Assembly (NCBI GenBank): GCA_048380335.1
Contig: DBFCCI010000045.1
Span: forward strand, 21,240 to 85,239
Direction: 5' to 3'
From: Lachnospira sp900551945
Lineage (GTDB): Bacteria; Bacillota; Clostridia; Lachnospirales; Lachnospiraceae
Length of the DNA: 64,000 nt
Both the position numbers and the translations under genes were made by a program. Every line of letters starts with the position of its first letter. The stretch's first letter is position 1. Of this stretch, positions 17,220 to 26,227 are shown piece by piece. Below the pieces are notes generated by a model that saw only the letters and a list, made by a program, of their open reading frames with translations, did not search any database and was not told the origin of the DNA.

Positions 17220-17579
17220 ATGGTATTTATTAAGGCATTTATAGTCGGCGGAATTATATGTGTTCTTACACAAATTCTTATGGATAATACAAAACTTATG
17301 CCCGGAAGAATAATGGTTATTCTTGTATGTCTTGGGGCATTATTAGGAGCTATAGGGCTTTATGAGCCACTTGTAAAGTTTGCTCAAGCAGGGGCGTCTG
17401 TTCCGCTTTTAGGCTTTGGAAATACATTGTGGAAAGGAATGAAAGAAGCAATTCTTCAAGATGGTTTTTTGGGACTATTTAAAGGAGGATTTAAAGCTTG
17501 TGCTGTTGGAGTTTCAGCGGCATTAGTATTTAGTTATATAGCTTCGTGGATATTTGAACCAAAGATGAAGAAGAAGTAA
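17220..17579 (+). CDS. spoVAE: Stage V sporulation protein AE
   Basis: The 119-residue membrane protein is homologous to SpoVAC's hydrophobic part: GGIICVLTQILMD, GASVPLLGFGNTLWKG. ATAGGAG lies 6 bases before the ATG. It is the last gene of this spoVA operon; no spoVAEA or spoVAF follows, since the next gene is on the other strand. Confidence 0.95.
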   Translation: MVFIKAFIVGGIICVLTQILMDNTKLMPGRIMVILVCLGALLGAIGLYEPLVKFAQAGASVPLLGFGNTLWKGMKEAILQDGFLGLFKGGFKACAVGVSAALVFSYIASWIFEPKMKKK

Positions 17580-17631
17580 ATTAATATATACTTTTATACA
17601 AAAAATAGTATTGAATTTTACGCAAATAACA

Positions 17632-17664
17632 AGCCAAAGCCTGTGCTTGCACAAGACTTTGGCT
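17632..17664 (-). terminator. Hairpin between convergent spoVAE and PBP genes
   Basis: AGCCAAAG / CTTTGGCT (17632-17639 with 17657-17664) encloses GTGC-TT-GCAC. On the - strand it is followed by TTGTTATTT, so it more likely ends the PBP gene. The same hairpin type, about 70 percent alike by eye, occurs at 52130-52160 before a T-run. Confidence 0.55.
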
Positions 17665-17689
17665 ACAGTCACATTGTTATATATAACAC

Positions 17690-20635
17690 TTATGGAATAA
17701 TGACATTATTAGCAGTTTGAGCTGTGTTATTATTATCAATATTGTCATTAACTGTGTTGTTATTTGTATTAGTGTTGTTACTACTATTGCTATTATTGGA
17801 ATTATCAGTATTATTGTTAGTTGTATTGTTGCTATTAGTAGTATTGCCAGTATTATTGTTGTTGCTATTATTAACATTGCTGTTATTGCTATTAGCACTG
17901 TTATTATTAGTGTTGTTATTAACATTACTGTTATTATTGTTATTAGTATTAGCATTGCCAGTATTGTTATTGTTTGTATTACCATTACTTATTGCAGGAG
18001 CATTAAGTATTGGACCACTATTTAAGGTGTCGTTAGCATCAGTCTGAGTATTATTTGAAGTAGTGGTTTCATTAGAAACTGTTGTTTCTTCATTAGAATA
18101 TGAATAACTGTGTACACCATCACATACATCTGACATTAATTCATCAGATATTGCATAGGCAGCATCAGCAGCTCCCATTCCAGAAGATGATTTCTTTATA
18201 TATACTCTTGTTGAAAGATTAGTACAAGCAGCAGAAGCAACTTTTCCTGAGTCATTACAGATTGTAATTGCTGCATGAGTATCACAACTTTCAGTTGGTA
18301 CATTGTCAGAAGCAAAATATTCAGTTACAAGCTGACTACCTCTTATATCACTGTCACATAATCCGGCAACAGGAAGTTTACCAGATTGTGAGCATACTGT
18401 ACGTTGTACAATACCATCAGGCTGTGGGAATGAACCAGTTGGTTGGTCAGCACTTATTTCACTCATAATATCACGCCATATAACTCGATGGTCAATTGAA
18501 GTTGGAAGTACCTTTGAGTTATCATCATAACCAATCCATATAGAAGCTGTGTAATAAGGTGTAAATGCACAGAACCATTTATCTGTTTCATTTTGTGTTG
18601 TACCTGTTTTACCAGCCACAGGTTGATTAGAAAGTCTTGCGGCTCTTGCTGTACCACTGTTTACAACAGACTCAAGGGCGCTAGTAAGCAACCATGCAGT
18701 TGTAGGCTTAAATACTTCTTGTGTTTCTGGTTCAGTATTATCTATTAAAAGATTGCCATTGTGGTCATATACCTTAGTATAATAAACTGGTTTGATATAT
18801 GTTCCTTGATTGGCAATTGTTGCATAAGCAGCAGTCATATCAATATTTTTAACGCCATAAGTCATACCGCCGAGTGCAAGAGATTGAACAACATCATGAC
18901 TTCCATTTACAGCATTTTTAGCAGAAACTAAAGTTGAAAAACCAAGTTCTTCAAGGTAATTAAAACCAACTTGCGGTGTTATTTGAGTAAGAACTTTAAC
19001 AGCAGGTACATTTTGTGATAACATAATAGCTTCACGAACACTCATAAGACCTCGATATTCACCTTTTGTAAAGTTAGTTACAAGCTGTGAATTACTTCCA
19101 GAATAATAATAAGGAGCATCATCAATAGCTGTTGCAAGAGTGATAGCACCTGTATCAAGGGCTGGACCGTAGGCTGCGAGTGGTTTTATTGCAGAACCGG
19201 GCTGTCTAGTTGTTCCCGTAGCTCTGTTAAGTGTTCGATTACCTGTCTTATCGCCACGACCACCTACAAGAACTTTAACATAACCAGTGTGTTGGTCCAT
19301 AAGAGAAAATGATACTTGTGGTTGTATTGTAAATGTAAGCGACTCTGATAATACAGTGTCATCATCACCAACTATGTGTTCTTTATATTGTTCAACATAT
19401 TCTTTTGCAGTATCTTCATCAGTCTGTGTAAGGCTAAAATCAGTATCACCTAGTTCATTTTTATACCAGTTAAGCAGACCATAATGTGTATAATAAGAAA
19501 CTTTACCATCTGAGTCCTTAACACTCAATGAATAAGAAATAGAAAATTCAGTTGAGCGAGGATAGTAGGAAGGGTTGTTAATAATTGAGTCTGCTGTTTC
19601 CTGCATAGAGCTATCTTGTGTAGAGTAAACCTGAAGACCACCTTTGTATATAAGGTTAGTTGCTTGAGTTTCAGTGTATCCTTTTTGAGTTTTTAAGTCT
19701 TCAATAAGTTCATCAATAAGAGCATCAACATAATAAGAATATGTTGTTGAAGTAGAAGTAGCAATATCAAGACTTTCAACTCTTGCATATACATCATCTT
19801 CTATAGCTTCGTCATATTCTTCTTGAGATATATAGCCTTGAGCAAGCATATTTCTTAATACTTTTTGTTGTCTTTCCTGATTGTAGTCAGGGTTTTTAAC
19901 AGGGTTAAGCTTTGTAGGGTTTTGTGTAATTGATGCAATAACAGCACATTCACTAAGTGTAAGCTCTGATACATCTTTGCCAAAATATCCATTAGCAGCA
20001 GCTTGAACACCGTAATAACCATTACCAAGATTAATTGTATTAAGATAATCTTCTAAGATTTCTTGCTTATCCATATAAGTTTCAAGTTTAACAGCAAGGT
20101 ATTGTTCTTGAACTTTACGTTTTATTTTTTCGATAGTTGTTTCGTTGTATGCGTTAAATACATTATTCTTAAGTAATTGTTGTGTTAAAGTACTAGCACC
20201 TTGAGATAAATCGCCGTTGCTTAATGTAATATAAGCTGCACGAGCTATACCTTTAATATCAATACCATTATGTTCATAAAAACGCTCATCTTCAATAGCA
20301 ACAAAGGCATGTTGTAATTGGAGCGGAACGTTTTCGATATCAACAGATATACGATTAGAACCAGATGTTGATAGCATTTGAATTTCTTCACCATCGTCAT
20401 TATATATCTTAGAGGCATAACCTGTAGGTGATACATCAATTGTTGAAACGTCAGGTGCGTCTGCAATAATACCTTCAATCGCACCAAATATAAGGCATGA
20501 GCCAGATACAATAACAGCAATTGCCATTATAAGTAGAAATTTAATTGAAGTAATTCCTACTTTTGTTCCGAATTTTTTAGTGGCTGAATTAAGTAGCTTT
20601 TTCTGATGTGTAATGCTTTTTCTGCCATAATCCAT
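17690..20635 (-). CDS. Class A penicillin-binding protein (PBP1A type)
   Basis: The 981-residue bifunctional peptidoglycan synthase has a short cytoplasmic N-terminus and one membrane anchor (about 31-55). A GT51 transglycosylase follows (catalytic Glu115 in EDERFYEHNG; QGASTLTQQLLKN; INLGNGYYGVQAAANGYFGK). The transpeptidase has Ser481 in SAIK, SQN at 540-542 and KTGT at 676-679. It polymerises and cross-links peptidoglycan outside the membrane. From about residue 855 to 976 the C-terminus is an Asn-rich, repeat-like tail (NNNNTGNANT-type), much longer than in most homologues. AGGAGG lies upstream of the start. Confidence 0.96.
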   Translation of the reverse strand: MDYGRKSITHQKKLLNSATKKFGTKVGITSIKFLLIMAIAVIVSGSCLIFGAIEGIIADAPDVSTIDVSPTGYASKIYNDDGEEIQMLSTSGSNRISVDIENVPLQLQHAFVAIEDERFYEHNGIDIKGIARAAYITLSNGDLSQGASTLTQQLLKNNVFNAYNETTIEKIKRKVQEQYLAVKLETYMDKQEILEDYLNTINLGNGYYGVQAAANGYFGKDVSELTLSECAVIASITQNPTKLNPVKNPDYNQERQQKVLRNMLAQGYISQEEYDEAIEDDVYARVESLDIATSTSTTYSYYVDALIDELIEDLKTQKGYTETQATNLIYKGGLQVYSTQDSSMQETADSIINNPSYYPRSTEFSISYSLSVKDSDGKVSYYTHYGLLNWYKNELGDTDFSLTQTDEDTAKEYVEQYKEHIVGDDDTVLSESLTFTIQPQVSFSLMDQHTGYVKVLVGGRGDKTGNRTLNRATGTTRQPGSAIKPLAAYGPALDTGAITLATAIDDAPYYYSGSNSQLVTNFTKGEYRGLMSVREAIMLSQNVPAVKVLTQITPQVGFNYLEELGFSTLVSAKNAVNGSHDVVQSLALGGMTYGVKNIDMTAAYATIANQGTYIKPVYYTKVYDHNGNLLIDNTEPETQEVFKPTTAWLLTSALESVVNSGTARAARLSNQPVAGKTGTTQNETDKWFCAFTPYYTASIWIGYDDNSKVLPTSIDHRVIWRDIMSEISADQPTGSFPQPDGIVQRTVCSQSGKLPVAGLCDSDIRGSQLVTEYFASDNVPTESCDTHAAITICNDSGKVASAACTNLSTRVYIKKSSSGMGAADAAYAISDELMSDVCDGVHSYSYSNEETTVSNETTTSNNTQTDANDTLNSGPILNAPAISNGNTNNNNTGNANTNNNNNSNVNNNTNNNSANSNNSNVNNSNNNNTGNTTNSNNTTNNNTDNSNNSNSSNNTNTNNNTVNDNIDNNNTAQTANNVIIP
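17700..17990 (-). repeat. Low-complexity AAT/AAC trinucleotide tract encoding Asn-rich tail
   Basis: About 290 bases of imperfect AAT/AAC/ACT/AGT codon repeats encode the Asn/Thr/Ser tail of the PBP. The opposite frames give leucine- and isoleucine-rich open frames that are artefacts of this composition. Confidence 0.85.
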
Positions 20636-20824
20636 ATAGTATCCTCCTTTTCCATAAATAAAATTATATCATAAATAAATAATTTTGACAAATGGATAAG
20701 GTATAATGTACTCTTATATGGTGCTAAATTGATTGTACACTAATATGTATATTAAACAAAATGTAGATAGCATATGGAAGCACAATTACAATCAATTAAT
20801 TAAAATACGAGGAGAATTTAACTT

Positions 20825-21466
20825 ATGAAAATAATATATAAAAACGGAACAGACGAAATAGTAGAAAAGAAATCAAGATTTATTGCAAATGTATTCAAAG
20901 TTGAAAGTGAAGAACAGGCAGTAGATATTATTAACAATATGAAGAAAAAATTCTGGGATGCAAGACACAATTGTTACGCATATATAATAGGAAATAATAA
21001 TGAAGTACAAAAATTTAGTGATGATGGTGAACCATCAGGCACAGCAGGTAAGCCTATTATGGATATTATATTGTCAGAAAAGATACATAACTGTCTTATA
21101 GTTGTAACAAGATATTTTGGTGGTACACTTTTGGGTACAGGTGGTCTTATAAGAGCATATCAAGAAGCCACTAAAAAAGGTATTGCACAAAGTGAGGTAA
21201 TAGACGCAATTGAAGGAGTAAGTGCATATATAGACACAGATTATAATAATATGGGTAAAATACAATATATATGTGCAGAGCAAAATGTACTAATAGAAGA
21301 CATAGAATACACTGACAAAGTGCATATTAAATTACTAATTCCAAAGGAATACTATATGCAATTTGTACACATAATAACTGACCGTTTTTCAGGAAATGTT
21401 GAAGTGATAGAAAATGGAGAGCAAAAATACAGTAAAATGGCTTCAGGAGAGGTAATATTGTTGTAA
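20825..21466 (+). CDS. IMPACT/YigZ-family protein
   Basis: The 213-residue protein carries the UPF0029/IMPACT N-terminal domain (KKSRFIANVF, KFWDARHNCYAYI, FSDDGEPSGTAGKPI, VVTRYFGGTLLGTGGLIRAY) and the small C-terminal domain common to YigZ/YvyE. Family members are cytoplasmic and associate with nucleic acid or translation regulation, but no enzyme activity is established. GAGGAG precedes the ATG. Divergent from the PBP gene. Confidence 0.95.
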   Translation: MKIIYKNGTDEIVEKKSRFIANVFKVESEEQAVDIINNMKKKFWDARHNCYAYIIGNNNEVQKFSDDGEPSGTAGKPIMDIILSEKIHNCLIVVTRYFGGTLLGTGGLIRAYQEATKKGIAQSEVIDAIEGVSAYIDTDYNNMGKIQYICAEQNVLIEDIEYTDKVHIKLLIPKEYYMQFVHIITDRFSGNVEVIENGEQKYSKMASGEVILL

Positions 21467-21853
21467 AAATGTGAATAAAAAATTAACAGTAGTAATAAAG
21501 CACAAAAGAATTACAAAAAATAAGAAATCTAAACAAAGTATTGTAAATCTGATGTAAAAATAGACATAAATTTAACAACCAATAGTGCAAAATTTACATA
21601 AATAGACAAATTCAAATACTTTAAAAAGTATTTTTAAACTATAAAAAGTTATAAAAATGAATAAAATGTTAAAAAAAAATTAACACTGAAAACCGCATAA
21701 ACACTAGATTTTCACAACAAATTCAAAAAAAGTACAAAATTTGTTAAAAATACTCTTGTTAAAATAGTACAAAAATGCTATTATACTAATGTCAAATAAA
21801 TGACCGGTGGGGGTGGTTCCCCATTAAGACCAAAAAGGAGGGTTTATAGGTTT
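21467..21853. other. AT-rich intergenic region with lipoprotein promoter
   Basis: Nearly 390 bases without a gene, unusually poor in G and C. The only clear signals are the promoter at 21756-21784 and a GGGGT-GGT-TCCCC mini-hairpin in the leader (about 21808-21822). Confidence 0.6.
21756..21784 (+). promoter_or_regulatory. Promoter of the transporter operon
   Basis: TTGTTA (21756-21761) and TATTAT (21779-21784) are 17 bases apart, and TGC before the -10 makes it an extended -10. It sits about 70 bases before the start codon of the solute-binding protein. Confidence 0.6.
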
Positions 21854-23431
21854 ATGAAGAAAACAGTTAAAAAGCTTACTGCAGTAGGTTTAACACTTAC
21901 TTCAGTAATGGGACTTGTTGCTTGTGGAAGTGATGCAGGAACTAGCACAAATGGTTCATCAAGCGCAGAGGTTACAAAACCAGACAAATTTACAGTAATG
22001 GCAGATAGCACAATTGTTACAGAAACTAACGGAGCTCAGGCATTCTATGATTATCTTAAGGAATTAACAGGACTTGATATTGAATGGAAGCGTCCAGACC
22101 ACTCAGGTTACTATGATGCAGTTGCTAACGCATTCAACTCAGATGAAACAATGCCAGATGTATGTATTCTTTCATCAGATTATTATGCTTTATATGCTTC
22201 TAATGGTTTCCTTTGGAACATGACAGACGCATGGGCTAATTCTGAAACAAAGAATTCAGGAAGACTTATTGATACAGCAGAAAGTGTTCTTTCAGCACTT
22301 ATGGTTAATGGTGAAGATGGAACACAGGCTATGTATGGTTTCTCACCATATCGTGGTAATGGATGTTGTACATATATCAAGAAGGCTTGGTTAGACAAGG
22401 CTGGTATTGATGCAGATAAGGTTGCTAATGACCAGATGGATTTCGATACATATTATGGTATCTTAAAGCAGTTAGCTGCTTCAGCTGGACACTATGTAAT
22501 TTCATCACCAGGTTTTGTAAGTACAGAAGCTCCATATACTAACTACTTACCAGAATTCTTCCAGAAGGCTAATTACACATTCTATAAGAATTCTTCAGGA
22601 CAGTATGTTGATGGTTTCTCAGAAAAGGCTATGGAAGAAGCTTTAACAAGACTTCAGACAGCTGTATCTGATGGCGTAATTGATAAAGAATCAGTTAATA
22701 ACTCAACAGCAAATGCTCGTGATAAGTTCTACTCAACAGATGCTTCAGCTGAATCAGGTGTATTTACATACTGGGCTGGTACATGGGCTTATACTCTTAA
22801 GACAAACCTTAAGAACAAGGGCCTTAACGATGAGCTTATTGCTATTAAGCCAATTAAAGAATTAGGTTCTTATGTAGAAAGAATTGCACCAGCATGGTGT
22901 ATTACAACAGCAGCTAAGAATCCAGAAGGTATCTTTAAGTACTTTATCGACACAATGCTTGATGGTGGTGATATCCAGACAGCTTGGGAATATGGTGCTA
23001 AGGGAACTCACTGGGATACTAAGGCTGAAACTGTAACATTACAGGGTAAGGAAGACCAGGGTAAGACATATGAAGAAGGAACATTCCATATGTTACCATC
23101 TCCTGAAAAGCCAAACTCATTAATGCAGAAGAACCATATCGACCCAATTCTTGCTCTTGCTAAGTTCAAGAACGGAACAGACCCAGGAAGTGCAACAATG
23201 GATGAGTCAGCTATTTCTAATGGTGAATTCTTCGCTAAGAATTCTAAGGTAGCAACAGCTCTTCCAATGACTACTGAATTATCAGAAAATATTACAGATA
23301 TCAACACAGCTAGAAACTATGTTATAGCTCAGGTTGCTCTTAATAATATGACAGTAGAACAAGGTATGGAATACTACAAGACAACAGTTGGTTCAGCAAG
23401 CGAAACAGTACTCAAGTCTTTAAATCAGTAA
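21854..23431 (+). CDS. Extracellular solute-binding lipoprotein (LplA-like)
   Basis: The 525-residue family 1 substrate-binding lipoprotein has a type II signal peptide with lipobox LVAC at residues 20-23; Cys23 would be acylated and anchor it outside the membrane. The rest is the large-type (about 500 residues) sugar-oligomer binding fold seen with LplA/YtcQ. Start at 21854 gives a proper signal peptide; the open frame reaches back to 21800 but includes the AGGAGGG site. Codon use is strongly optimised, suggesting high expression. With the two permeases it forms an oligosaccharide importer; neighbours GH43 and GH28 suggest pectin-derived substrates. Confidence 0.93.
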   Translation: MKKTVKKLTAVGLTLTSVMGLVACGSDAGTSTNGSSSAEVTKPDKFTVMADSTIVTETNGAQAFYDYLKELTGLDIEWKRPDHSGYYDAVANAFNSDETMPDVCILSSDYYALYASNGFLWNMTDAWANSETKNSGRLIDTAESVLSALMVNGEDGTQAMYGFSPYRGNGCCTYIKKAWLDKAGIDADKVANDQMDFDTYYGILKQLAASAGHYVISSPGFVSTEAPYTNYLPEFFQKANYTFYKNSSGQYVDGFSEKAMEEALTRLQTAVSDGVIDKESVNNSTANARDKFYSTDASAESGVFTYWAGTWAYTLKTNLKNKGLNDELIAIKPIKELGSYVERIAPAWCITTAAKNPEGIFKYFIDTMLDGGDIQTAWEYGAKGTHWDTKAETVTLQGKEDQGKTYEEGTFHMLPSPEKPNSLMQKNHIDPILALAKFKNGTDPGSATMDESAISNGEFFAKNSKVATALPMTTELSENITDINTARNYVIAQVALNNMTVEQGMEYYKTTVGSASETVLKSLNQ

Positions 23432-23467
23432 TTTAACTAAGAGTAAGCATTTATTTATAACCTTTAA

Positions 23468-23570
23468 GTATGTAGCTATCAGATGTATTTCTGATAGTTA
23501 CATACTTATAATAAATGTTTACTAACATTTAAGAATCCACTCGAGGGTGGGCGACTATCCCGTTTGGGTT
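23468..23570 (+). promoter_or_regulatory. Two hairpins between binding-protein and permease genes
   Basis: The first is GTATGTA-GCTATCAG / CTGATAG-TTACATAC (about 23468-23505), without a T-run. The second, GAATCCACTCG / CGTTTGGGTTC (about 23532-23571), encloses GGG/CCC and is followed by GATTTTTA. Such hairpins behind a binding-protein gene commonly stabilise its mRNA or cause partial termination, so that it is made in excess over the permeases. Confidence 0.5.
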
Positions 23571-23656
23571 CTGATTTTTAACTTATTTTTAATTATAAAA
23601 TAAGTATTAACTTATTAACTTTTTACAAAATATATTAGGAAAGAGGGTATGAAGAG

Positions 23657-25114
23657 ATGCAATGTAAGTCTTGTAACACAGAATTACCTAAACATGCAAA
23701 AGTTTGCCCAAAGTGCGGAGCTAAGGTTGGAAATAGAAAGTCTGACAATATAATGGTAGTAGCTATCGTGGGATTAGTAATTGCATTTATAGGCGGTATG
23801 TTGCCATTTGTTCAGAATACTGACCCAGATCAGATATCTGACGCTTACAGCTTTATGAATATCGACATTTCAGCAATGTGGTATTTATATATGCTAGCTT
23901 TAGTAGTAGCTATTGTATTAGTTGCTGTTAAAAAAGAATTTCTTTCAATTATACCTACAGCTATAGCAGGTATAATCTTTATTGTTTCATTTGTAGCTAT
24001 TAACTTTAGAGCTTATACAGGAAGAAAGAGCTTTTCAGTTGTTTCATTAACAAATTTATTATCACAAGGTGACTATGCAGTCGGCTGTGGTTTATTTATT
24101 GTTATTATTGGTCTTATCATTGGCGTGGCAGGTTGTTTCTTTGATATTATGAAGTATTTCAAGAAAGAAAACCATGTTGATGCAAAGTATTTGACAAACT
24201 CTATCAACAAGAATATATGGGCTAAGATTTACTATTATAGATGGTTCTACTTAATGCTTTTACCAGTTTTTGTAATGGTACTTCTTTTCAACTACTGGCC
24301 AATGCTTGGTTGTAGATATGCCTTTACTAAATACATAATCAGAGACCCTTACTATGTAGGTCTTAAGCATTTCTCTCAGATGTTTACCAACGATACATTC
24401 TTCTGGCAGGCATTTAGAAACACACTTGTACTTTCAATTGTTAAGTTAATTTTAAATACAGGTGCTGCAGTTATTATTTCACTTCTTCTTAACGAGCTTA
24501 CTAACATGGCTTTCAAGAAGACAGTACAGACAATCGTTTACTTACCTCACTTTATGTCATGGGTTGTTGTTGCTTCTATCTTCAGATTAATCCTTTCAGT
24601 AAATGGTTCAGGTATGGTAAACCAGTTCCTTGTAAACATTGGTGCAATAAAAGAACCTATCTTCTTCTTAGGAGATGTAAAATATTGGACAGGTACATTC
24701 TTCTTCATCAACGTATGGAAGGATACAGGTTGGTCAACAATCCTCTTCCTTGCTACATTATCAGGAATTAGCCCTGACCTTTACGAAGCAGCTCAGATTG
24801 ATGGTGCTAACAGATGGAAGAGACTTATTTACATTACACTTCCAGCATTAGCTAACACAATTATCACAGTATTCATTCTTAACCTTGCTAAGGTTATGAA
24901 CCTTTTCGAATCAGTATTCGTTACAATGAATGATGCCGTACTTAATGTTTCTAACGTACTTCAAACTTATGTATATCGTAAGACATTCGGTAGTGGTAAC
25001 TCAGATTACGGTTATACAACAGCCGTAGGTTTATTTAAGTCATTTGTAAGTATGATACTTGTATTAGGTTGTAACTATGCAAGTAAGAAAGTCCGCGGAC
25101 GCGGTATTGTATAG
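23657..25114 (+). CDS. ABC transporter permease (LplB-like) with N-terminal zinc-ribbon membrane domain
   Basis: The 485-residue fusion starts with a zinc ribbon, CKSC (residues 3-6) and CPKC (17-20). A membrane domain with about four hydrophobic segments follows (30-165) and is not part of normal permeases. From about 195 on it is a standard LplB/MalF-type permease (RWFYLMLLPVFVMVLLFNYWPM at its start) with the EAA loop EAAQIDGANRWKRLIYITLPAL that docks the ATPase. Homologous permeases are about 300 residues. The added part could be a sensor or assembly factor, but its role is unknown. Codon use is uniform through both parts, so it is not an assembly join artefact. Confidence 0.92.
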   Translation: MQCKSCNTELPKHAKVCPKCGAKVGNRKSDNIMVVAIVGLVIAFIGGMLPFVQNTDPDQISDAYSFMNIDISAMWYLYMLALVVAIVLVAVKKEFLSIIPTAIAGIIFIVSFVAINFRAYTGRKSFSVVSLTNLLSQGDYAVGCGLFIVIIGLIIGVAGCFFDIMKYFKKENHVDAKYLTNSINKNIWAKIYYYRWFYLMLLPVFVMVLLFNYWPMLGCRYAFTKYIIRDPYYVGLKHFSQMFTNDTFFWQAFRNTLVLSIVKLILNTGAAVIISLLLNELTNMAFKKTVQTIVYLPHFMSWVVVASIFRLILSVNGSGMVNQFLVNIGAIKEPIFFLGDVKYWTGTFFFINVWKDTGWSTILFLATLSGISPDLYEAAQIDGANRWKRLIYITLPALANTIITVFILNLAKVMNLFESVFVTMNDAVLNVSNVLQTYVYRKTFGSGNSDYGYTTAVGLFKSFVSMILVLGCNYASKKVRGRGIV

Positions 25115-25129
25115 GAGGAGGGATAGATA

Positions 25130-25996
25130 ATGAGTAAAGAACAAGTTGTAGTTACAAAAAAGAAGAAAAAAGTCAAAATCTTCCCTATTGTTAATGCAAT
25201 TATATTTATATTAATCGCACTTATAATCATGGTTCCTATTTGGAAAGTTATTGTCGATTCTTTTGATAAGACAGCTGGATATGGTATGAATTTCTGGCCA
25301 CAGCAGTTTACATTTGGTGGTTATGGCGAAGTTATTTCTAAGTCAGCATTATACAGACCATTCCTTATATCATGTATAGTAACAGTTGCTGGTACATTCT
25401 TTGGTTTATTATTAGCTACTTTAGGTGCTTATGTACTTATTCAGTGGGAAATGCCAGGAAGAAACCTTTTCGCTTACATGCTTTTATTTACAATGATTTT
25501 CGATGGTGGTATGATTCCTAAGTACCTCGTTATGAAGAACTTACACTTACTTGATACTTTATGGGCAGTTATTCTTCCACTTGCTATTAACATTTATAAC
25601 TTGGTATTAATGAGAAACTTCTTTGAAGGTATACCAGAAGCTTTATTTGAAGCCGCTGAAATTGATGGATGTTCACCAATGGGTACATTCTTCAAAATCG
25701 TTCTTCCACTTTCTAAGGCAGCTTTAGCATCTATCGGTCTTATGTTTGCCGTACAGTTCTGGAACGATTATACAAACTTTAAGATTTATGTAACAAACAA
25801 TAACCTTTTCAACTTCCAGATTAAGTTGCGTAACATGGTTATGGATAATGATATTCCTAACAATGGTGATGGTATTGACCCAAATACTATTGCGAATGCA
25901 GCCGTTATCGTTGCTATTTTACCATTCGCTATTATTTACCCATTCTGTCAGAATTACTTTGTACAGGGTGTTAATATCGGTGCTGTTAAGGAATAA
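25130..25996 (+). CDS. ABC transporter permease (LplC-like)
   Basis: The 288-residue second permease has a short basic cytoplasmic N-terminus (TKKKKKVKIF), six membrane segments and the EAA motif EAAEIDGCSPMGTFFKIVLPLS. GGAGGAGGG lies just before the ATG, 15 bases after the first permease. No ATPase gene follows, as is usual for LplABC-like systems that share a multiuse MsmK/MsmX-type ATPase encoded elsewhere. Confidence 0.95.
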   Translation: MSKEQVVVTKKKKKVKIFPIVNAIIFILIALIIMVPIWKVIVDSFDKTAGYGMNFWPQQFTFGGYGEVISKSALYRPFLISCIVTVAGTFFGLLLATLGAYVLIQWEMPGRNLFAYMLLFTMIFDGGMIPKYLVMKNLHLLDTLWAVILPLAINIYNLVLMRNFFEGIPEALFEAAEIDGCSPMGTFFKIVLPLSKAALASIGLMFAVQFWNDYTNFKIYVTNNNLFNFQIKLRNMVMDNDIPNNGDGIDPNTIANAAVIVAILPFAIIYPFCQNYFVQGVNIGAVKE

Positions 25997-26018
25997 TAAA
26001 ACAATACGAAATTTTGTA

Positions 26019-26048
26019 CCCTGGGGTTTAAAAACCCTGGGGTTTTTT
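26019..26048 (+). terminator. Transporter operon terminator
   Basis: CCCTGGGGTTT pairs with AAACCCTGGGG (11 bp, two wobble pairs) around a minimal loop and is followed by TTTTTT (26043-26048). Confidence 0.88.
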
Positions 26049-26227
26049 GTTTATACAAGCAACTGCTGTAATTGTAATAACTTGATAAACTAGCAGCGCA
26101 TATTTTTTATAGTTTACACTAAATTTCTGTAATATATCATTATAGTTACAGTAATTATGTAGAAATCACTAGAAAATTAAGTTATAATATTTTTAAAATC
26201 TAGGAAAGGAAAAGTTATTAAATCAAA

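Noticed and set aside
17717..18047. Two + strand open frames rich in Ile/Val and Leu opposite the PBP tail
   Set aside because: They are antisense shadows of the AAT/AAC-rich Asn tail; no ribosome binding site and extreme composition.
20685..20707. TTGACA and TATAAT upstream of the YigZ-type gene as a promoter
   Set aside because: The two hexamers are only 11 bases apart, too close for a sigma-A promoter.
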